A DNA stretch of 64,000 nt from Algoriphagus sp. A40. Lineage in GTDB: Bacteria; Bacteroidota; Bacteroidia; Cytophagales; Cyclobacteriaceae. Where the stretch lies: the NCBI RefSeq assembly GCF_002002735.1, contig NZ_MUNY01000053.1, forward strand, positions 1 through 64,000, written 5' to 3'. Under the pieces are notes generated by a model, which was not told the DNA's origin, did no database searches, and was given only the letters and a program-made list of their open reading frames with translations. How positions within the stretch are numbered: the stretch's first letter is position 1; the number at the start of each line of letters is the position of its first letter. Made by a program: the position numbers and the translations under genes. Below, piece by piece: positions 45,768 to 54,432 of the stretch.

Positions 45768-46649
45768 GTGAAAACACCTTTTCAAAAATCCAGAATTCCA
45801 GAAGGAAAGGCATTTGTAGTCAAGGAATTGATCGCCCCATACTTTGATGTTAATTGGCATTTTCATTCTGAATACCAATTGTTTACAGTACTGAAGGGTA
45901 GGGGTACCCGTTTTATTGGCGATCATATGCAGAATTTCCGGGAAGAGGATATGGTTTTGACCGGCCCGGATCTTCCACATTTATGGAAAAATGACAAAGT
46001 CTACCACATTCCGGAAAACAAGATGACAACTCACGGAATCGTGGTTTATCTGCCGGATAATTTTTTGAATAATTCGGTTTTCCAGCTGGAGGAATTTGAA
46101 GGTATTTCCAATATGCTCAAGAAATCAGTTCGTGGAATTGAGATCAAGGGAAAGACAAATCTATTGGTCAGGGAAATGATGATAGAATTGCTGGACATGA
46201 AAGGAGTGAAAAGCATCATCCATTTACTCAAAATCCTTCAAACGATCGCAGATTCCACGGATTGTAAATTGATCGCTGACGCTGCCTATATCAATACCAA
46301 CAAGGAATCCGAAAAGGACCGAATGGGTCAAGTCTATGAATATGTGATGCAGAATTACCAGGGAAAGGTAAGTTTGGAGGAAGCAGCCCAACTTTCAAAT
46401 CTATCGGTATCAGCCTTTAGCCGGTTTTTCAAATCCAGGGTCAACAAATCCTTTTCTGATTTTTTGACTGATGTCCGGATTTCCCACGCTTGCAAACTTT
46501 TGCATGAAACAGACCTGAACATCAGTGAGATATCCTACGAATGCGGGTTTTTCACCTTGTCCAATTTCAACAAACTTTTCAAGGATCGGGTGAAAAAGAC
46601 ACCTGTGGAATACAGAAAAGAGTTTTTGAATACTTTGCTGTTTAGTTGA
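45768..46649 (+). CDS. AraC family transcriptional regulator with cupin N domain
   Basis: This 293-residue regulator starts at GTG. The N part is a cupin (FHSEYQLFTVLKGRGTRFIGDH), expected to sense a sugar. The C part has two AraC helix-turn-helix units (VSLEEAAQLSNLSVSAFSRFFKSRV and INISEISYECGFFTLSNFNKLFKDRV). It is divergent from the large ThuA protein gene with 131 bases between, so it is the likely controller of that three-gene unit (inference). Confidence 0.88.
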   Translation: MKTPFQKSRIPEGKAFVVKELIAPYFDVNWHFHSEYQLFTVLKGRGTRFIGDHMQNFREEDMVLTGPDLPHLWKNDKVYHIPENKMTTHGIVVYLPDNFLNNSVFQLEEFEGISNMLKKSVRGIEIKGKTNLLVREMMIELLDMKGVKSIIHLLKILQTIADSTDCKLIADAAYINTNKESEKDRMGQVYEYVMQNYQGKVSLEEAAQLSNLSVSAFSRFFKSRVNKSFSDFLTDVRISHACKLLHETDLNISEISYECGFFTLSNFNKLFKDRVKKTPVEYRKEFLNTLLFS

Positions 46650-46667
46650 AAGGCAGTCTGAAAGTGT

Positions 46668-47345
46668 TCAGGACTTCAAATTTTCCATTACTGCATCCAA
46701 AAAGGAAGAACTGATTGGAACTGTATATCCCAGCAGGTGTAGCTGGTGCCTTTCAGCTTTGGATACCAGGTTTTTATTGGCGAGAAATGACCGATGTGTT
46801 CGGATAAAAAATGGAGGAAGGAGTTTTTCAACTTCCGAAAGTGTCATCCGGCTTAGAATTTTTTGATTTTGGAGCTGAAAAGTCACATAATTTCCAGTTG
46901 CCTCACAATATAAGAGTTCCGAAAAATCCACCCGGATTTGCCCTTCGCTGGTTTTGACAAATAAAAACACCGGAATTTCTTTGGGTTGAAGCTCGATCCA
47001 TTCCTGGGCTTTTTGACAAGCTTTCAAAAATCGGCTTAGATTGAAAGGCTTCAGGAGATAATCCATGGCATTCAGTTCAAATCCTTTCACCGCATAATCA
47101 GAATAGGCGGTGGTAAAAATCACCAATGTTTCTTTGGGAAGCAGGGCGGCTAGGTCGATCCCCGAGATATCGGGCATATTGATATCGAGAAAAACGAGCT
47201 GGACAGGCTCATTTTTCAGGTATTCTAGTCCCTGGACCGCATCGGTAAAGGTGGCTTTGAGTTCCAGAAAAGGCACCTTGGAAGCGTGGGATTTGATCAC
47301 TTCCAAGGCGTAGGATTCATCATCAATGGCAATTGCCGAAATCAT
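46668..47345 (-). CDS. LytTR family response regulator
   Basis: This 225-residue protein has a receiver domain (phosphate acceptor Asp54 in FLDINMPD, with the conserved Asp pair at residues 8-9 and Lys of LLKPF) and a C-terminal LytTR DNA-binding domain (about 125-225, with RTHRSFLANKNLV). It starts directly after the histidine kinase stop, so the two are one unit. Confidence 0.92.
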   Translation of the reverse strand: MISAIAIDDESYALEVIKSHASKVPFLELKATFTDAVQGLEYLKNEPVQLVFLDINMPDISGIDLAALLPKETLVIFTTAYSDYAVKGFELNAMDYLLKPFNLSRFLKACQKAQEWIELQPKEIPVFLFVKTSEGQIRVDFSELLYCEATGNYVTFQLQNQKILSRMTLSEVEKLLPPFFIRTHRSFLANKNLVSKAERHQLHLLGYTVPISSSFLDAVMENLKS

Positions 47346-48782
47346 CTAGTTTTTCAATTGGATGGAAAGATGGACAAAGAAGTCGGTGTCGTTGGAGAAA
47401 ATATTGAGCTGGTGACGATCGGGATACATCAATTGAAGTCTATGCTGGACATTTTCAAGACCGATTCCGGATTCTTCCTGAGATTTTTCGGAGGCAGGTT
47501 TTTCGGGATGTGTACTGTTGACCAGATCGAGATGCACCGAACCTGAAATGCATCTCAAATTAAGGCGGATCCAGGATTTTTCCTTGGCGGAGATTCCATG
47601 TTTGAAGGCATTTTCCACAAACGGAATCAACAGCATCGGAGCGATGTCACCGGCACAATTGCTTTCGTTGATTTGAATGTCAATTTCCAGATTATTCTGG
47701 GCACCAAATCTGAGCATCTGCAGGTCCAGGTAATTTCTCAGGTAGTTGATTTCCCTGGAAAGCGGAATTTGGGGAAGCTGATTTTCATGGAGCATAAAGC
47801 GCATCATGTCGCCCAACTTTTGGATGCCGTCGGAGGTTTTTTCAGCATTTTCCATCAACGCACTGGCGTAGAGCGTATTCAACGCGTTGAAAAGAAAATG
47901 CGGGTTGATCTGGGATCGGAGAAAATCCATGCTGGCGTTGCCATGGTCTACTTGATAAGTCAGTGTGGTGATTTTGCCCAAATTTCCGATGTAGGAATCA
48001 TACTTTCTGAAGATTAGCGTGGCCAGGGGGAATAAGATCACCAATAAAAATGCAACAGAAGGAATCCCTCCGAGGAAGAAAATCTCTTCCGAGTGGTTGC
48101 TTTCAACTGAAATCACCATAAACACAAAGAGGATCATCGCAGCAAGACCATAAGTAAACCACCTGGATCGTTTGATTTTACCTGTCTCTATATTTTTGTA
48201 TATAAAATAATAATGGTAAAGCCCCAAGAAGAGCAGCCCTGGTACTACCATTCCGAAGACAACCAAAGGTCCAGGATTTGTGATATCCAACAGCTGAATC
48301 AAGAATAGGATGGTGAACAGGTAGATAAAGACCAACCGGATGATGTTATAGATCTGGAAATCCCTGATTTTGGGAGGTGTGAGCGCTTGCTCCAAAATAA
48401 AGGCTCCAATCAAATAGCAGACGTAAATGCCTACGACCCCAAGGTAAAAAGTTGGAAAAGGCGCATGAGTCAATTCGGTATTATAGGCAAGAATAGCACA
48501 AATAAGAAGAGATGCCGCTGCAATCAGAATGGAAAATATAATCGGCAATGCCGGTTTTTTTTCTCGTTCATATTTGGGAATCAGCACCATATGAACCAGG
48601 TGGAAGGACACATACAGCGTCAGTGGAATGGCCAATCTTGCGACAAATCGGAAGATTTCAAATCCTGAAGTTTCATGGAAACCGGGGCTAAAGAGGAATA
48701 AGTTGAATAAAATGATCGATAAGAAGGCGGCGGTGACGACCCACCATTCGATCTGTCGAAAATCAAGACTTTTGGATTTCAT
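47346..48782 (-). CDS. Sensor histidine kinase, LytS-like (His_kinase family)
   Basis: This 478-residue membrane kinase has about seven hydrophobic segments in residues 12-290 and a kinase domain of the short His_kinase type. The H-box is QINPHFLFNALNTLYA, the ATPase part holds LLIPFVENAFKHG and SGIGLENVQHRL. It phosphorylates the LytTR regulator that follows. The signal is unknown. Confidence 0.92.
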   Translation of the reverse strand: MKSKSLDFRQIEWWVVTAAFLSIILFNLFLFSPGFHETSGFEIFRFVARLAIPLTLYVSFHLVHMVLIPKYEREKKPALPIIFSILIAAASLLICAILAYNTELTHAPFPTFYLGVVGIYVCYLIGAFILEQALTPPKIRDFQIYNIIRLVFIYLFTILFLIQLLDITNPGPLVVFGMVVPGLLFLGLYHYYFIYKNIETGKIKRSRWFTYGLAAMILFVFMVISVESNHSEEIFFLGGIPSVAFLLVILFPLATLIFRKYDSYIGNLGKITTLTYQVDHGNASMDFLRSQINPHFLFNALNTLYASALMENAEKTSDGIQKLGDMMRFMLHENQLPQIPLSREINYLRNYLDLQMLRFGAQNNLEIDIQINESNCAGDIAPMLLIPFVENAFKHGISAKEKSWIRLNLRCISGSVHLDLVNSTHPEKPASEKSQEESGIGLENVQHRLQLMYPDRHQLNIFSNDTDFFVHLSIQLKN

Positions 48783-48799
48783 TAGGGCAAAATTAAGGT

Positions 48800-48943
48800 T
48801 TATTTAAAGGTGGGGGATAGCTGTGTCTGGGAAGCTGCGTTTTTTTGGGATTGATTTTGGGCAGCATCGGCCGAAAAGGCCAAGAACAAATTGTAGCAAA
48901 TCCCTGCTGCAATGAGGAGGTAATAGATTTTTTTGTGTTTCAC
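48800..48943 (-). CDS. Possible 47-residue secreted peptide ahead of the kinase
   Basis: A GTG start gives a 47-residue product with a basic N end (KHKKIYY), a hydrophobic core (LLIAAGICYNLFLAFSADAA) and a polar Gln/Asn/Ser-rich tail of about 18 residues. It reads as a short exported peptide and ends 17 bases before the kinase start on the same strand. A longer frame from ATG 49003 adds 20 residues before the signal. Short length and lack of a recognised family keep the call low. Confidence 0.4.
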   Translation of the reverse strand: MKHKKIYYLLIAAGICYNLFLAFSADAAQNQSQKNAASQTQLSPTFK

Positions 48944-49155
48944 GGTTGGCTTGGAGGAGTTCAAGAGTTGGTTTAGTTTTCTTGTGGTAAAAACTTGAAC
49001 CAAGATTAGGCTTCACTCCAACGGCAATCAAAAAAATGTGACGAAAAGGGCAGTTTTAGGGATGGAATTGATTTCGGATATGTGATGTCGGATTTCGGAT
49101 TTTGCCACAAAGGCGATAATTCCTAAAGCAAACTTCAAAACTCTTCGAAAGCTCG

Positions 49156-49181
49156 TAAATCGTACTTCTTAAATCGTACTT
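49156..49181. repeat. 12-base direct repeat
   Basis: TAAATCGTACTT occurs twice, two bases apart, immediately before the SLC13 gene's stop. The preceding 100 bases carry similar short repeats (GATTTCGGAT) and no gene. Confidence 0.5.
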
Positions 49182-50646
49182 AAAAAGGATAAGCTTCCAA
49201 CTCAATTCCCCAAATCACTGGAAGAATAAAATAAACCATTAGGGTAATCAGAATAATTGAGGTGACATTTAGCCAGAATCCTGATTTTACCATATCCTTG
49301 ATTTGAAGAAATCCGGATGCGAAAACAACTGCATTTGGCGGAGTACCCACCGGGAGCATAAAAGCGCAGCTTGCGGCGATCGTGGCACCAACCATGATTC
49401 CCAGAGGGTTAAGATCAAATTTCAAAGCAACTGAGGCCAATATCGGCAGAATCATAGCAGCTGTCGCAACATTGGAAGTCACCTCCGAAAGAAATACCAC
49501 GGAAGCTACGATGATCAGTAAAAGCAGGAAAAAGTTAAGTCCTTCTATCATAGAAAATCCGGATCCAATCCAATCCGCAAGTCCGGTAACTTTAAATCCC
49601 TCTGCTAAAGCCAATCCTCCACCAAACAAAATCAATACTCCCCAAGGGATCCGCTCCGCTGTTTTCCAATCCAAAATCCGTTCTCCGGGAGTGGAAGAGG
49701 GGAGCACAAATACCAAAACCACTCCAATCAAAACAATAATGGTATCATCAATTCCCGGAATTAATTGGTCCAAAACAAACCCACGAATTATCCACGCCAG
49801 ACAAACCAACCCAAACACAATCAAGACTATTTTTTCTTCAAAAGTGATTTTTCCAAGAGACTTTAGTTGATTCCTGATGATGCTTTTCCCGTCGGGAATA
49901 CTAAAATTTTTTGGCAGTTTGTTTCCAAAATTGACCAGATAAAACCAGCAAATTAGGATCAGGCCAATTACCAGTGGCACACCAAACATCATCCATTGGA
50001 TGAACCCAAGTTTATAATCATATAACTCCTCAATGACTCCGGCAAAAACCAAGTTAGTCGGAGTACCGATGATTGTTCCCAAACCGCCAATGGAGGCACT
50101 GTATGCAATTCCCAGCATGATATTTTTGCCGAAACTTTCAGAAACCAGTTCATTGGAGTTAGCCAATTGAGTTTTTACCTGATTTACTACCGCCAGGCCA
50201 ATCGGTAACATCATCAAGGCTGTGGCGGAATTGGAGATCCACATAGAAATAAATCCGGTGGCCACGATGAATCCCAAGACAATCATTCTGAGATCCGTGC
50301 CGATAAGATGGATAATACTGAGTGCGATTCTACGGTGAAGGCCCCATTTTTCGATAGCTGTTGCTAAAAGGAAACCGCCCATGTATAGCATGACCGTGGG
50401 GTGCATGTAATTGGAAGAAACATCTTCGATTTGGAGAATGCTTAGAAGAGGCATAAAGACCAAAGGAAGAAAGGCAGTGACGGCGATAGGCAAAGCTTCA
50501 GAGATCCACCAGATTGCCATCCAAGCAGTAAGAGCCAGCATGGCTTGGGCCTGAGGATTCAATCCTGGAGAATCAATAAAAAAAAGAATGAATAGAAATG
50601 ATACAGGGCCAAAGTAAAGTCCCAATCGGGGAAGCCAATTATTCAT
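49180..50646 (-). CDS. SLC13/DASS family sodium-anion symporter
   Basis: This 488-residue membrane protein has about twelve helices. It shows the two SNT/P-type motifs of the family (SNSATALMMLPIGLA near residue 134 and TSNVATAAMILPILAS near 395) and the GTPTNLVF / GTPPNAVVF hairpins. Such proteins import dicarboxylates, sulfate or phosphate; the exact anion cannot be read. It stands alone. Confidence 0.9.
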   Translation of the reverse strand: MNNWLPRLGLYFGPVSFLFILFFIDSPGLNPQAQAMLALTAWMAIWWISEALPIAVTAFLPLVFMPLLSILQIEDVSSNYMHPTVMLYMGGFLLATAIEKWGLHRRIALSIIHLIGTDLRMIVLGFIVATGFISMWISNSATALMMLPIGLAVVNQVKTQLANSNELVSESFGKNIMLGIAYSASIGGLGTIIGTPTNLVFAGVIEELYDYKLGFIQWMMFGVPLVIGLILICWFYLVNFGNKLPKNFSIPDGKSIIRNQLKSLGKITFEEKIVLIVFGLVCLAWIIRGFVLDQLIPGIDDTIIVLIGVVLVFVLPSSTPGERILDWKTAERIPWGVLILFGGGLALAEGFKVTGLADWIGSGFSMIEGLNFFLLLLIIVASVVFLSEVTSNVATAAMILPILASVALKFDLNPLGIMVGATIAASCAFMLPVGTPPNAVVFASGFLQIKDMVKSGFWLNVTSIILITLMVYFILPVIWGIELEAYPF

Positions 50647-50781
50647 CTAAAGGCTGGATAGTGGTTGAGCGGATAGGTTTTGAATGGGGAAGATAAAAAA
50701 AGAAAATGGAAGAGGTTAAAAAATCTATTTAACATAATGTAAATTATATAACATAATAATTAAAAAAGCAAAGAGATCAAC
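50647..50781. other. AT-rich intergenic stretch
   Basis: Together with the HsdR remnant this makes a gap of 305 bases. The part nearest the SLC13 start is AT-rich with imperfect ATAATG/TATAACATAATAAT runs. It may hold the SLC13 promoter, but no clear TAnnTTTG element was found. Confidence 0.4.
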
Positions 50782-50951
50782 TCATTCGGCAACATGAAGG
50801 ATTTCTCCCCAAGCTGGACACAAAGCCAAGATTTCCTCATAGAGCATGTAGCAATTTCCCTACTGTTGGAGACAAACATCGCCTTATCAAGAAGCGTACT
50901 TCCTTCCTCTATTCTGCTTTCGTAATCCCTTACAAAGTCATTCGCAACGGC
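50782..50951 (-). pseudogene. Frameshifted remnant of a type I restriction HsdR gene
   Basis: Read on the minus strand, one frame gives ANDFVRDYESRIEEG, then LLDKAMFVSNSREIA. A shift in frame continues as YMLYEEILALCPAW and GEILHVAE before a stop at about 50784. The combined reading resembles the HsdR helicase region AMFV..SREIAY.LY..I..LRPEW. Upstream homology stops at the carbohydrate-binding lipoprotein's stop codon, so only about 55 codons remain. This is a dead fragment. Confidence 0.6.
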
Positions 50952-51683
50952 TTATTGATTTTTAAGTTGAAAATTCAAATAATCATAATTCATTTCTCCT
51001 TTTTCCAGGGTAGTCAGTCGGATTACCTGAGGGCCCTTTTTCAACTCTATTGTTCCCAGGTCATCCAGGTAATTCCAGTGGTGCCATTGCCTCCAATCGA
51101 TTGGATCCTCCGCATCATAGGTCGAGGGAACGGAAAGATCTACGAATGCATCATTAGCTTCTGTACTAATCCTGACTTTGCCATCGTACCGGGAAGTAAA
51201 CATTAAGCCCACCTGATATTTTCCTGTTTCGGAAACGTTTATGGTATAATTGATCCATTCTCCTGGTTCAGTCCAACCTACATATAACTGATTTACTCCC
51301 TGAGCCACCAGATTATACTTCGAATTGTCAATGCTATCACGATGCTTACTATAGGAAATATCTACGCCTTCTTCGATTCGAAATCTGCTGAAATAATCGC
51401 TTCCTTTATTCAATCCACCACTTCCTCTATTGGTAGAATCAACGTCATGATAGCTTTTTCCCTCACCACCCAGATCATACAATTCCAACTGAATTTTACC
51501 AGGAATCCTTTGGTCTACCGGAGTTCCATCTTCTTTTAAAAAGGCAGCAGATTCCAGCTTTCCATTACAAGCAAAAAATAGACTGAAAATGATTAGGTAA
51601 AAGAATTTGAAAAGCAGTCGGAAGCAGGAAAGTGCATGTATGCTGCTATTTTGGAATGAATTTAATCTAAAATTTGCTTTCAT
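50952..51683 (-). CDS. CBM6-like carbohydrate-binding lipoprotein
   Basis: This 243-residue protein has a signal peptide with lipobox FFAC. The rest is a beta-sandwich like CBM6/DUF5010 C domains (IQLELYDLGGEGKSYHDVD, VGWTEPGEWINYTINVSETGKYQVGLMFTSRYDGKVRI, DYLNFQ). It has no catalytic domain and probably holds a glycan at the cell surface. The N terminus could start later. It lies next to an HsdR remnant at its stop codon. Confidence 0.75.
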   Translation of the reverse strand: MKANFRLNSFQNSSIHALSCFRLLFKFFYLIIFSLFFACNGKLESAAFLKEDGTPVDQRIPGKIQLELYDLGGEGKSYHDVDSTNRGSGGLNKGSDYFSRFRIEEGVDISYSKHRDSIDNSKYNLVAQGVNQLYVGWTEPGEWINYTINVSETGKYQVGLMFTSRYDGKVRISTEANDAFVDLSVPSTYDAEDPIDWRQWHHWNYLDDLGTIELKKGPQVIRLTTLEKGEMNYDYLNFQLKNQ

Positions 51684-51736
51684 AGTATTGAAACAAATGG
51701 CCTTTCAGTACTCTTTAAATTCCCCTTTATTAAAAT

Positions 51737-53767
51737 TTACCAAATCTTTATCCTTTCCTCTTCCGCTTTGTAATTCTTGTCACCAGGCTGCACATTGAAG
51801 GCAGTGTAAAAAGGATCGAAATTCATCAGCGGACCGTTGACTCGCCAAATGGCTGGGGAATGCGAATTGGTAGTCACATAGTTGCGCATAAATTCATCCC
51901 GGGTTTTAACTCTCCAGATTCTTGCAACCGAAAGACAAAAGCGCTGATCCGGCGTATAGCCGTCGATTTTGGTGGTGTCCTGTCCCTGTTCGGTAAGCTT
52001 AAAAGCTTCGTAAGCAATATACAGTGCGCCATTGTCGGCGGTATTTTCGCCTATTGTCATCGCACCTTTTACAGGCACACTGTCCAGGACGGTGAACGTA
52101 TCGTATCGCTCGGTCAGTTGCTGAGTTTTGGCCTTGAACTTGGCGTAGTCTTCTTCTGTCCACCAGTTTTTGACATTGCCGTCTTTGTCGTATTGTGCTC
52201 CCTGATCGTCAAATGCATGCGTCAGTTCGTGACCGATGACCATCCCAATCCCTCCGTAATTGATGGCATCATCGGCATAGAGATCGAAATACGGGTATTG
52301 CAATATGCCGGCAGGAAAGACGATTTCATTCAGCGAAGGATTGTAATAGGCGGTAACCGTCGAAGGTGTCGTCCCCCACTCGTCCTTGTTTGGCGCTTTG
52401 TTGAGTTTTGCTGCTTGGTACTGATAGTCGTTTTCCATCAGTGCCACGACATTTTCAAAGTACTTCTCCCGGTCAATTGTCACCGCATCATAGGTTCTCC
52501 AGACATCAGGATACCCAACCTTTTTGGTGATGGCATAAAGCTTTTCGATCGCTTTGGTTTTGGTGCTGTCGCTCATCCAGTCCAGTTGCTTGATGCGGGT
52601 TTCAAAAGCTTTCTGAAAGTTGTCTACCAAGTCCGAAATCCGTTTTTTAGCGGCTTCGTTGAAATAACCCTTCACATACAACTGACCCAAAGCAAATCCC
52701 AATTGACGATCCACTTTGTTGACCATTAGTTGGGCACGAGTTAGCTGTTTGGATTGGCCAAGCAGAACTTTTTCATATTCAAAACTGGCAGCTTCAAAAG
52801 GCTCACTCAGCACACTCGCATAAGTAACCAAAGAGTTGGCCTTCAGATAAGTTTTCCAATCTGATAAACTGACAGAATTTAACAAAGAATTGAGTTTGCC
52901 ATAGTATGCAGGCTGGCGAACATCCACGGAATCGGCCTTCAGATTCAATTGATTCAGCAACTTACTCCAGTCTATAGTGGACATTTTTGAATCCAATTCA
53001 GAAACAGCCATTTTGTTGTAATTCTCCTTGACCACTCTCCTTTCGATCCGGGTTTTATGGGATTCAGCCAACGATTTTTCAATCGCATACACCGCTTCCG
53101 CATTCTTTTGGGCATCTGCCTGACTTGTTCCGGTGAGTTCAAATAGTGTTGCGATATAGGTTTTGTATGCGGTTTGAATTCCGATGGTGGCGGAGTCAGT
53201 TTTAAAATAATAATCCCGATCCGGCAAACCCAAACCGGCTTGGCTAAAATGCAGGATGTTGATGCTGCTGTTTTCCTGGTCCGGAGAGACGTTCATTCCA
53301 ATGATGGAATTATTACCCTGGCTGATCTGAGTCGTAACAAAATTCATCAAGCTTGAGATATCCTGAATCCCGTCGATTTCATTGAGGAGTGGCTGGATTG
53401 GTTCGTATCCACGCGCATTGATCACTTCGGTAGCCATTCCGGATGCATAGAAGTCTCCTACTTTTTGCTCATTGCTGCCAATTGGATGAGTTTGGGCGGA
53501 GACTTCTTCCAGGATATTTTCCAAAAGCTGGCGCTGTGGGATATTCAAAAAAGAATAGGACCCCACCCCCACCTGATCGTCAGCAATTCTGGCAGTGTCG
53601 TACCATCTGCCATTGACGTGCATAAAGAAATTGTCGCCAGGTTTAATGCTTTGGTCAATTCCAGCTACTTCAACAAATTCACGGACAGGTTGATCTTCTG
53701 AGGTTTCCGATTTGCCACAAGAAGCCAAAGCAAAAATAATCAGGGGGAAACAAAGGTAATTTCTCAT
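51737..53767 (-). CDS. M13 family metallopeptidase lipoprotein (PepO/neprilysin-like)
   Basis: This 676-residue zinc peptidase has a lipoprotein signal (lipobox ALASC). The catalytic motif is GHELTHAFDDQGAQYD (HExxH) and the third ligand region is GENTADNGAL. The C-terminal WRVNGPLMNFDPFYTAFNVQPGD is typical. It should cut peptides outside the cytoplasm. The length is normal for M13. Confidence 0.93.
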   Translation of the reverse strand: MRNYLCFPLIIFALASCGKSETSEDQPVREFVEVAGIDQSIKPGDNFFMHVNGRWYDTARIADDQVGVGSYSFLNIPQRQLLENILEEVSAQTHPIGSNEQKVGDFYASGMATEVINARGYEPIQPLLNEIDGIQDISSLMNFVTTQISQGNNSIIGMNVSPDQENSSINILHFSQAGLGLPDRDYYFKTDSATIGIQTAYKTYIATLFELTGTSQADAQKNAEAVYAIEKSLAESHKTRIERRVVKENYNKMAVSELDSKMSTIDWSKLLNQLNLKADSVDVRQPAYYGKLNSLLNSVSLSDWKTYLKANSLVTYASVLSEPFEAASFEYEKVLLGQSKQLTRAQLMVNKVDRQLGFALGQLYVKGYFNEAAKKRISDLVDNFQKAFETRIKQLDWMSDSTKTKAIEKLYAITKKVGYPDVWRTYDAVTIDREKYFENVVALMENDYQYQAAKLNKAPNKDEWGTTPSTVTAYYNPSLNEIVFPAGILQYPYFDLYADDAINYGGIGMVIGHELTHAFDDQGAQYDKDGNVKNWWTEEDYAKFKAKTQQLTERYDTFTVLDSVPVKGAMTIGENTADNGALYIAYEAFKLTEQGQDTTKIDGYTPDQRFCLSVARIWRVKTRDEFMRNYVTTNSHSPAIWRVNGPLMNFDPFYTAFNVQPGDKNYKAEEERIKIW

Positions 53768-53969
53768 TTGATTGGGGGTTTGCTTGAAGTTGACTAAAAA
53801 TAATCAAGCTGCAAGAAGTGTTTATATGATATTTTGAACCAGTCTTTTAGGTGGATAATAGGTGATTTAAAAGGCGGGTGAAAATCATCGCTAGTTCGAT
53901 CTCAAGTTTTCCAATGATGGGAATTTCCTTTGAATTCCTGCCCCACCCCTATATTACGGTCTAGGATTC

Positions 53970-54257
53970 CTAAACCAGATAATCGATTTCCATAAAAATT
54001 TCCACATTTGGAATCCAAATTTCCTGTACGAACCGGATATGATCCGGATGATTGGTATAGAAATCATAGGATTTCTGATCTTCAAATTCCATCGAGATTC
54101 CAAAGTTGTATGGGTTCTTGGAGCTGATTTGTTTCATTACTTCGAATTTCATGACTCCAGGAACGGATTTAAGTTTCACCGCTTCATCCAAAAATTCCCT
54201 TTCCTCCGGTGAACCTGAGGAATGAATGAGTTTGAATACTACTGAGTGCCGAATCAT
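53970..54257 (-). CDS. Dabb (stress-responsive A/B barrel) family protein
   Basis: The 95-residue protein starts with IRHSVVFKLIHSSGSPEEREFLDEAVKLKSVPGVMKFEV and ends in FVQEIWIPNVEIFMEIDY, matching the dimeric ferredoxin-like Dabb barrel. ATG 54257 was chosen because the domain starts there; the frame stays open to 54416 but with no sense. Function is unknown. Confidence 0.82.
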   Translation of the reverse strand: MIRHSVVFKLIHSSGSPEEREFLDEAVKLKSVPGVMKFEVMKQISSKNPYNFGISMEFEDQKSYDFYTNHPDHIRFVQEIWIPNVEIFMEIDYLV

Positions 54258-54432
54258 ATTTTTTCCTTTATAAATGTTTGGAATAAGTGATTTCAAAAAT
54301 GAAAAGTTTTGGGCACAACACCTTATCTCCTTCGTTTCTCTCATAGGTAATGAATTCCAGCCACTTGAAAAACTCTTGGGCGATCCTTCCAAGTGAATTT
54401 GTATTTTCAACTTCAACCACCAACTTATCCTT

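Noticed and set aside
50808..50930. A 44-codon plus-strand frame in the gap before the carbohydrate-binding protein
   Set aside because: The minus strand carries a much clearer HsdR-like reading, and the plus frame has no pattern.
51860..52729. A 289-codon plus-strand frame opposite the M13 peptidase
   Set aside because: It is a shadow of the peptidase codons; the peptidase has HExxH and other motifs, the shadow has none.
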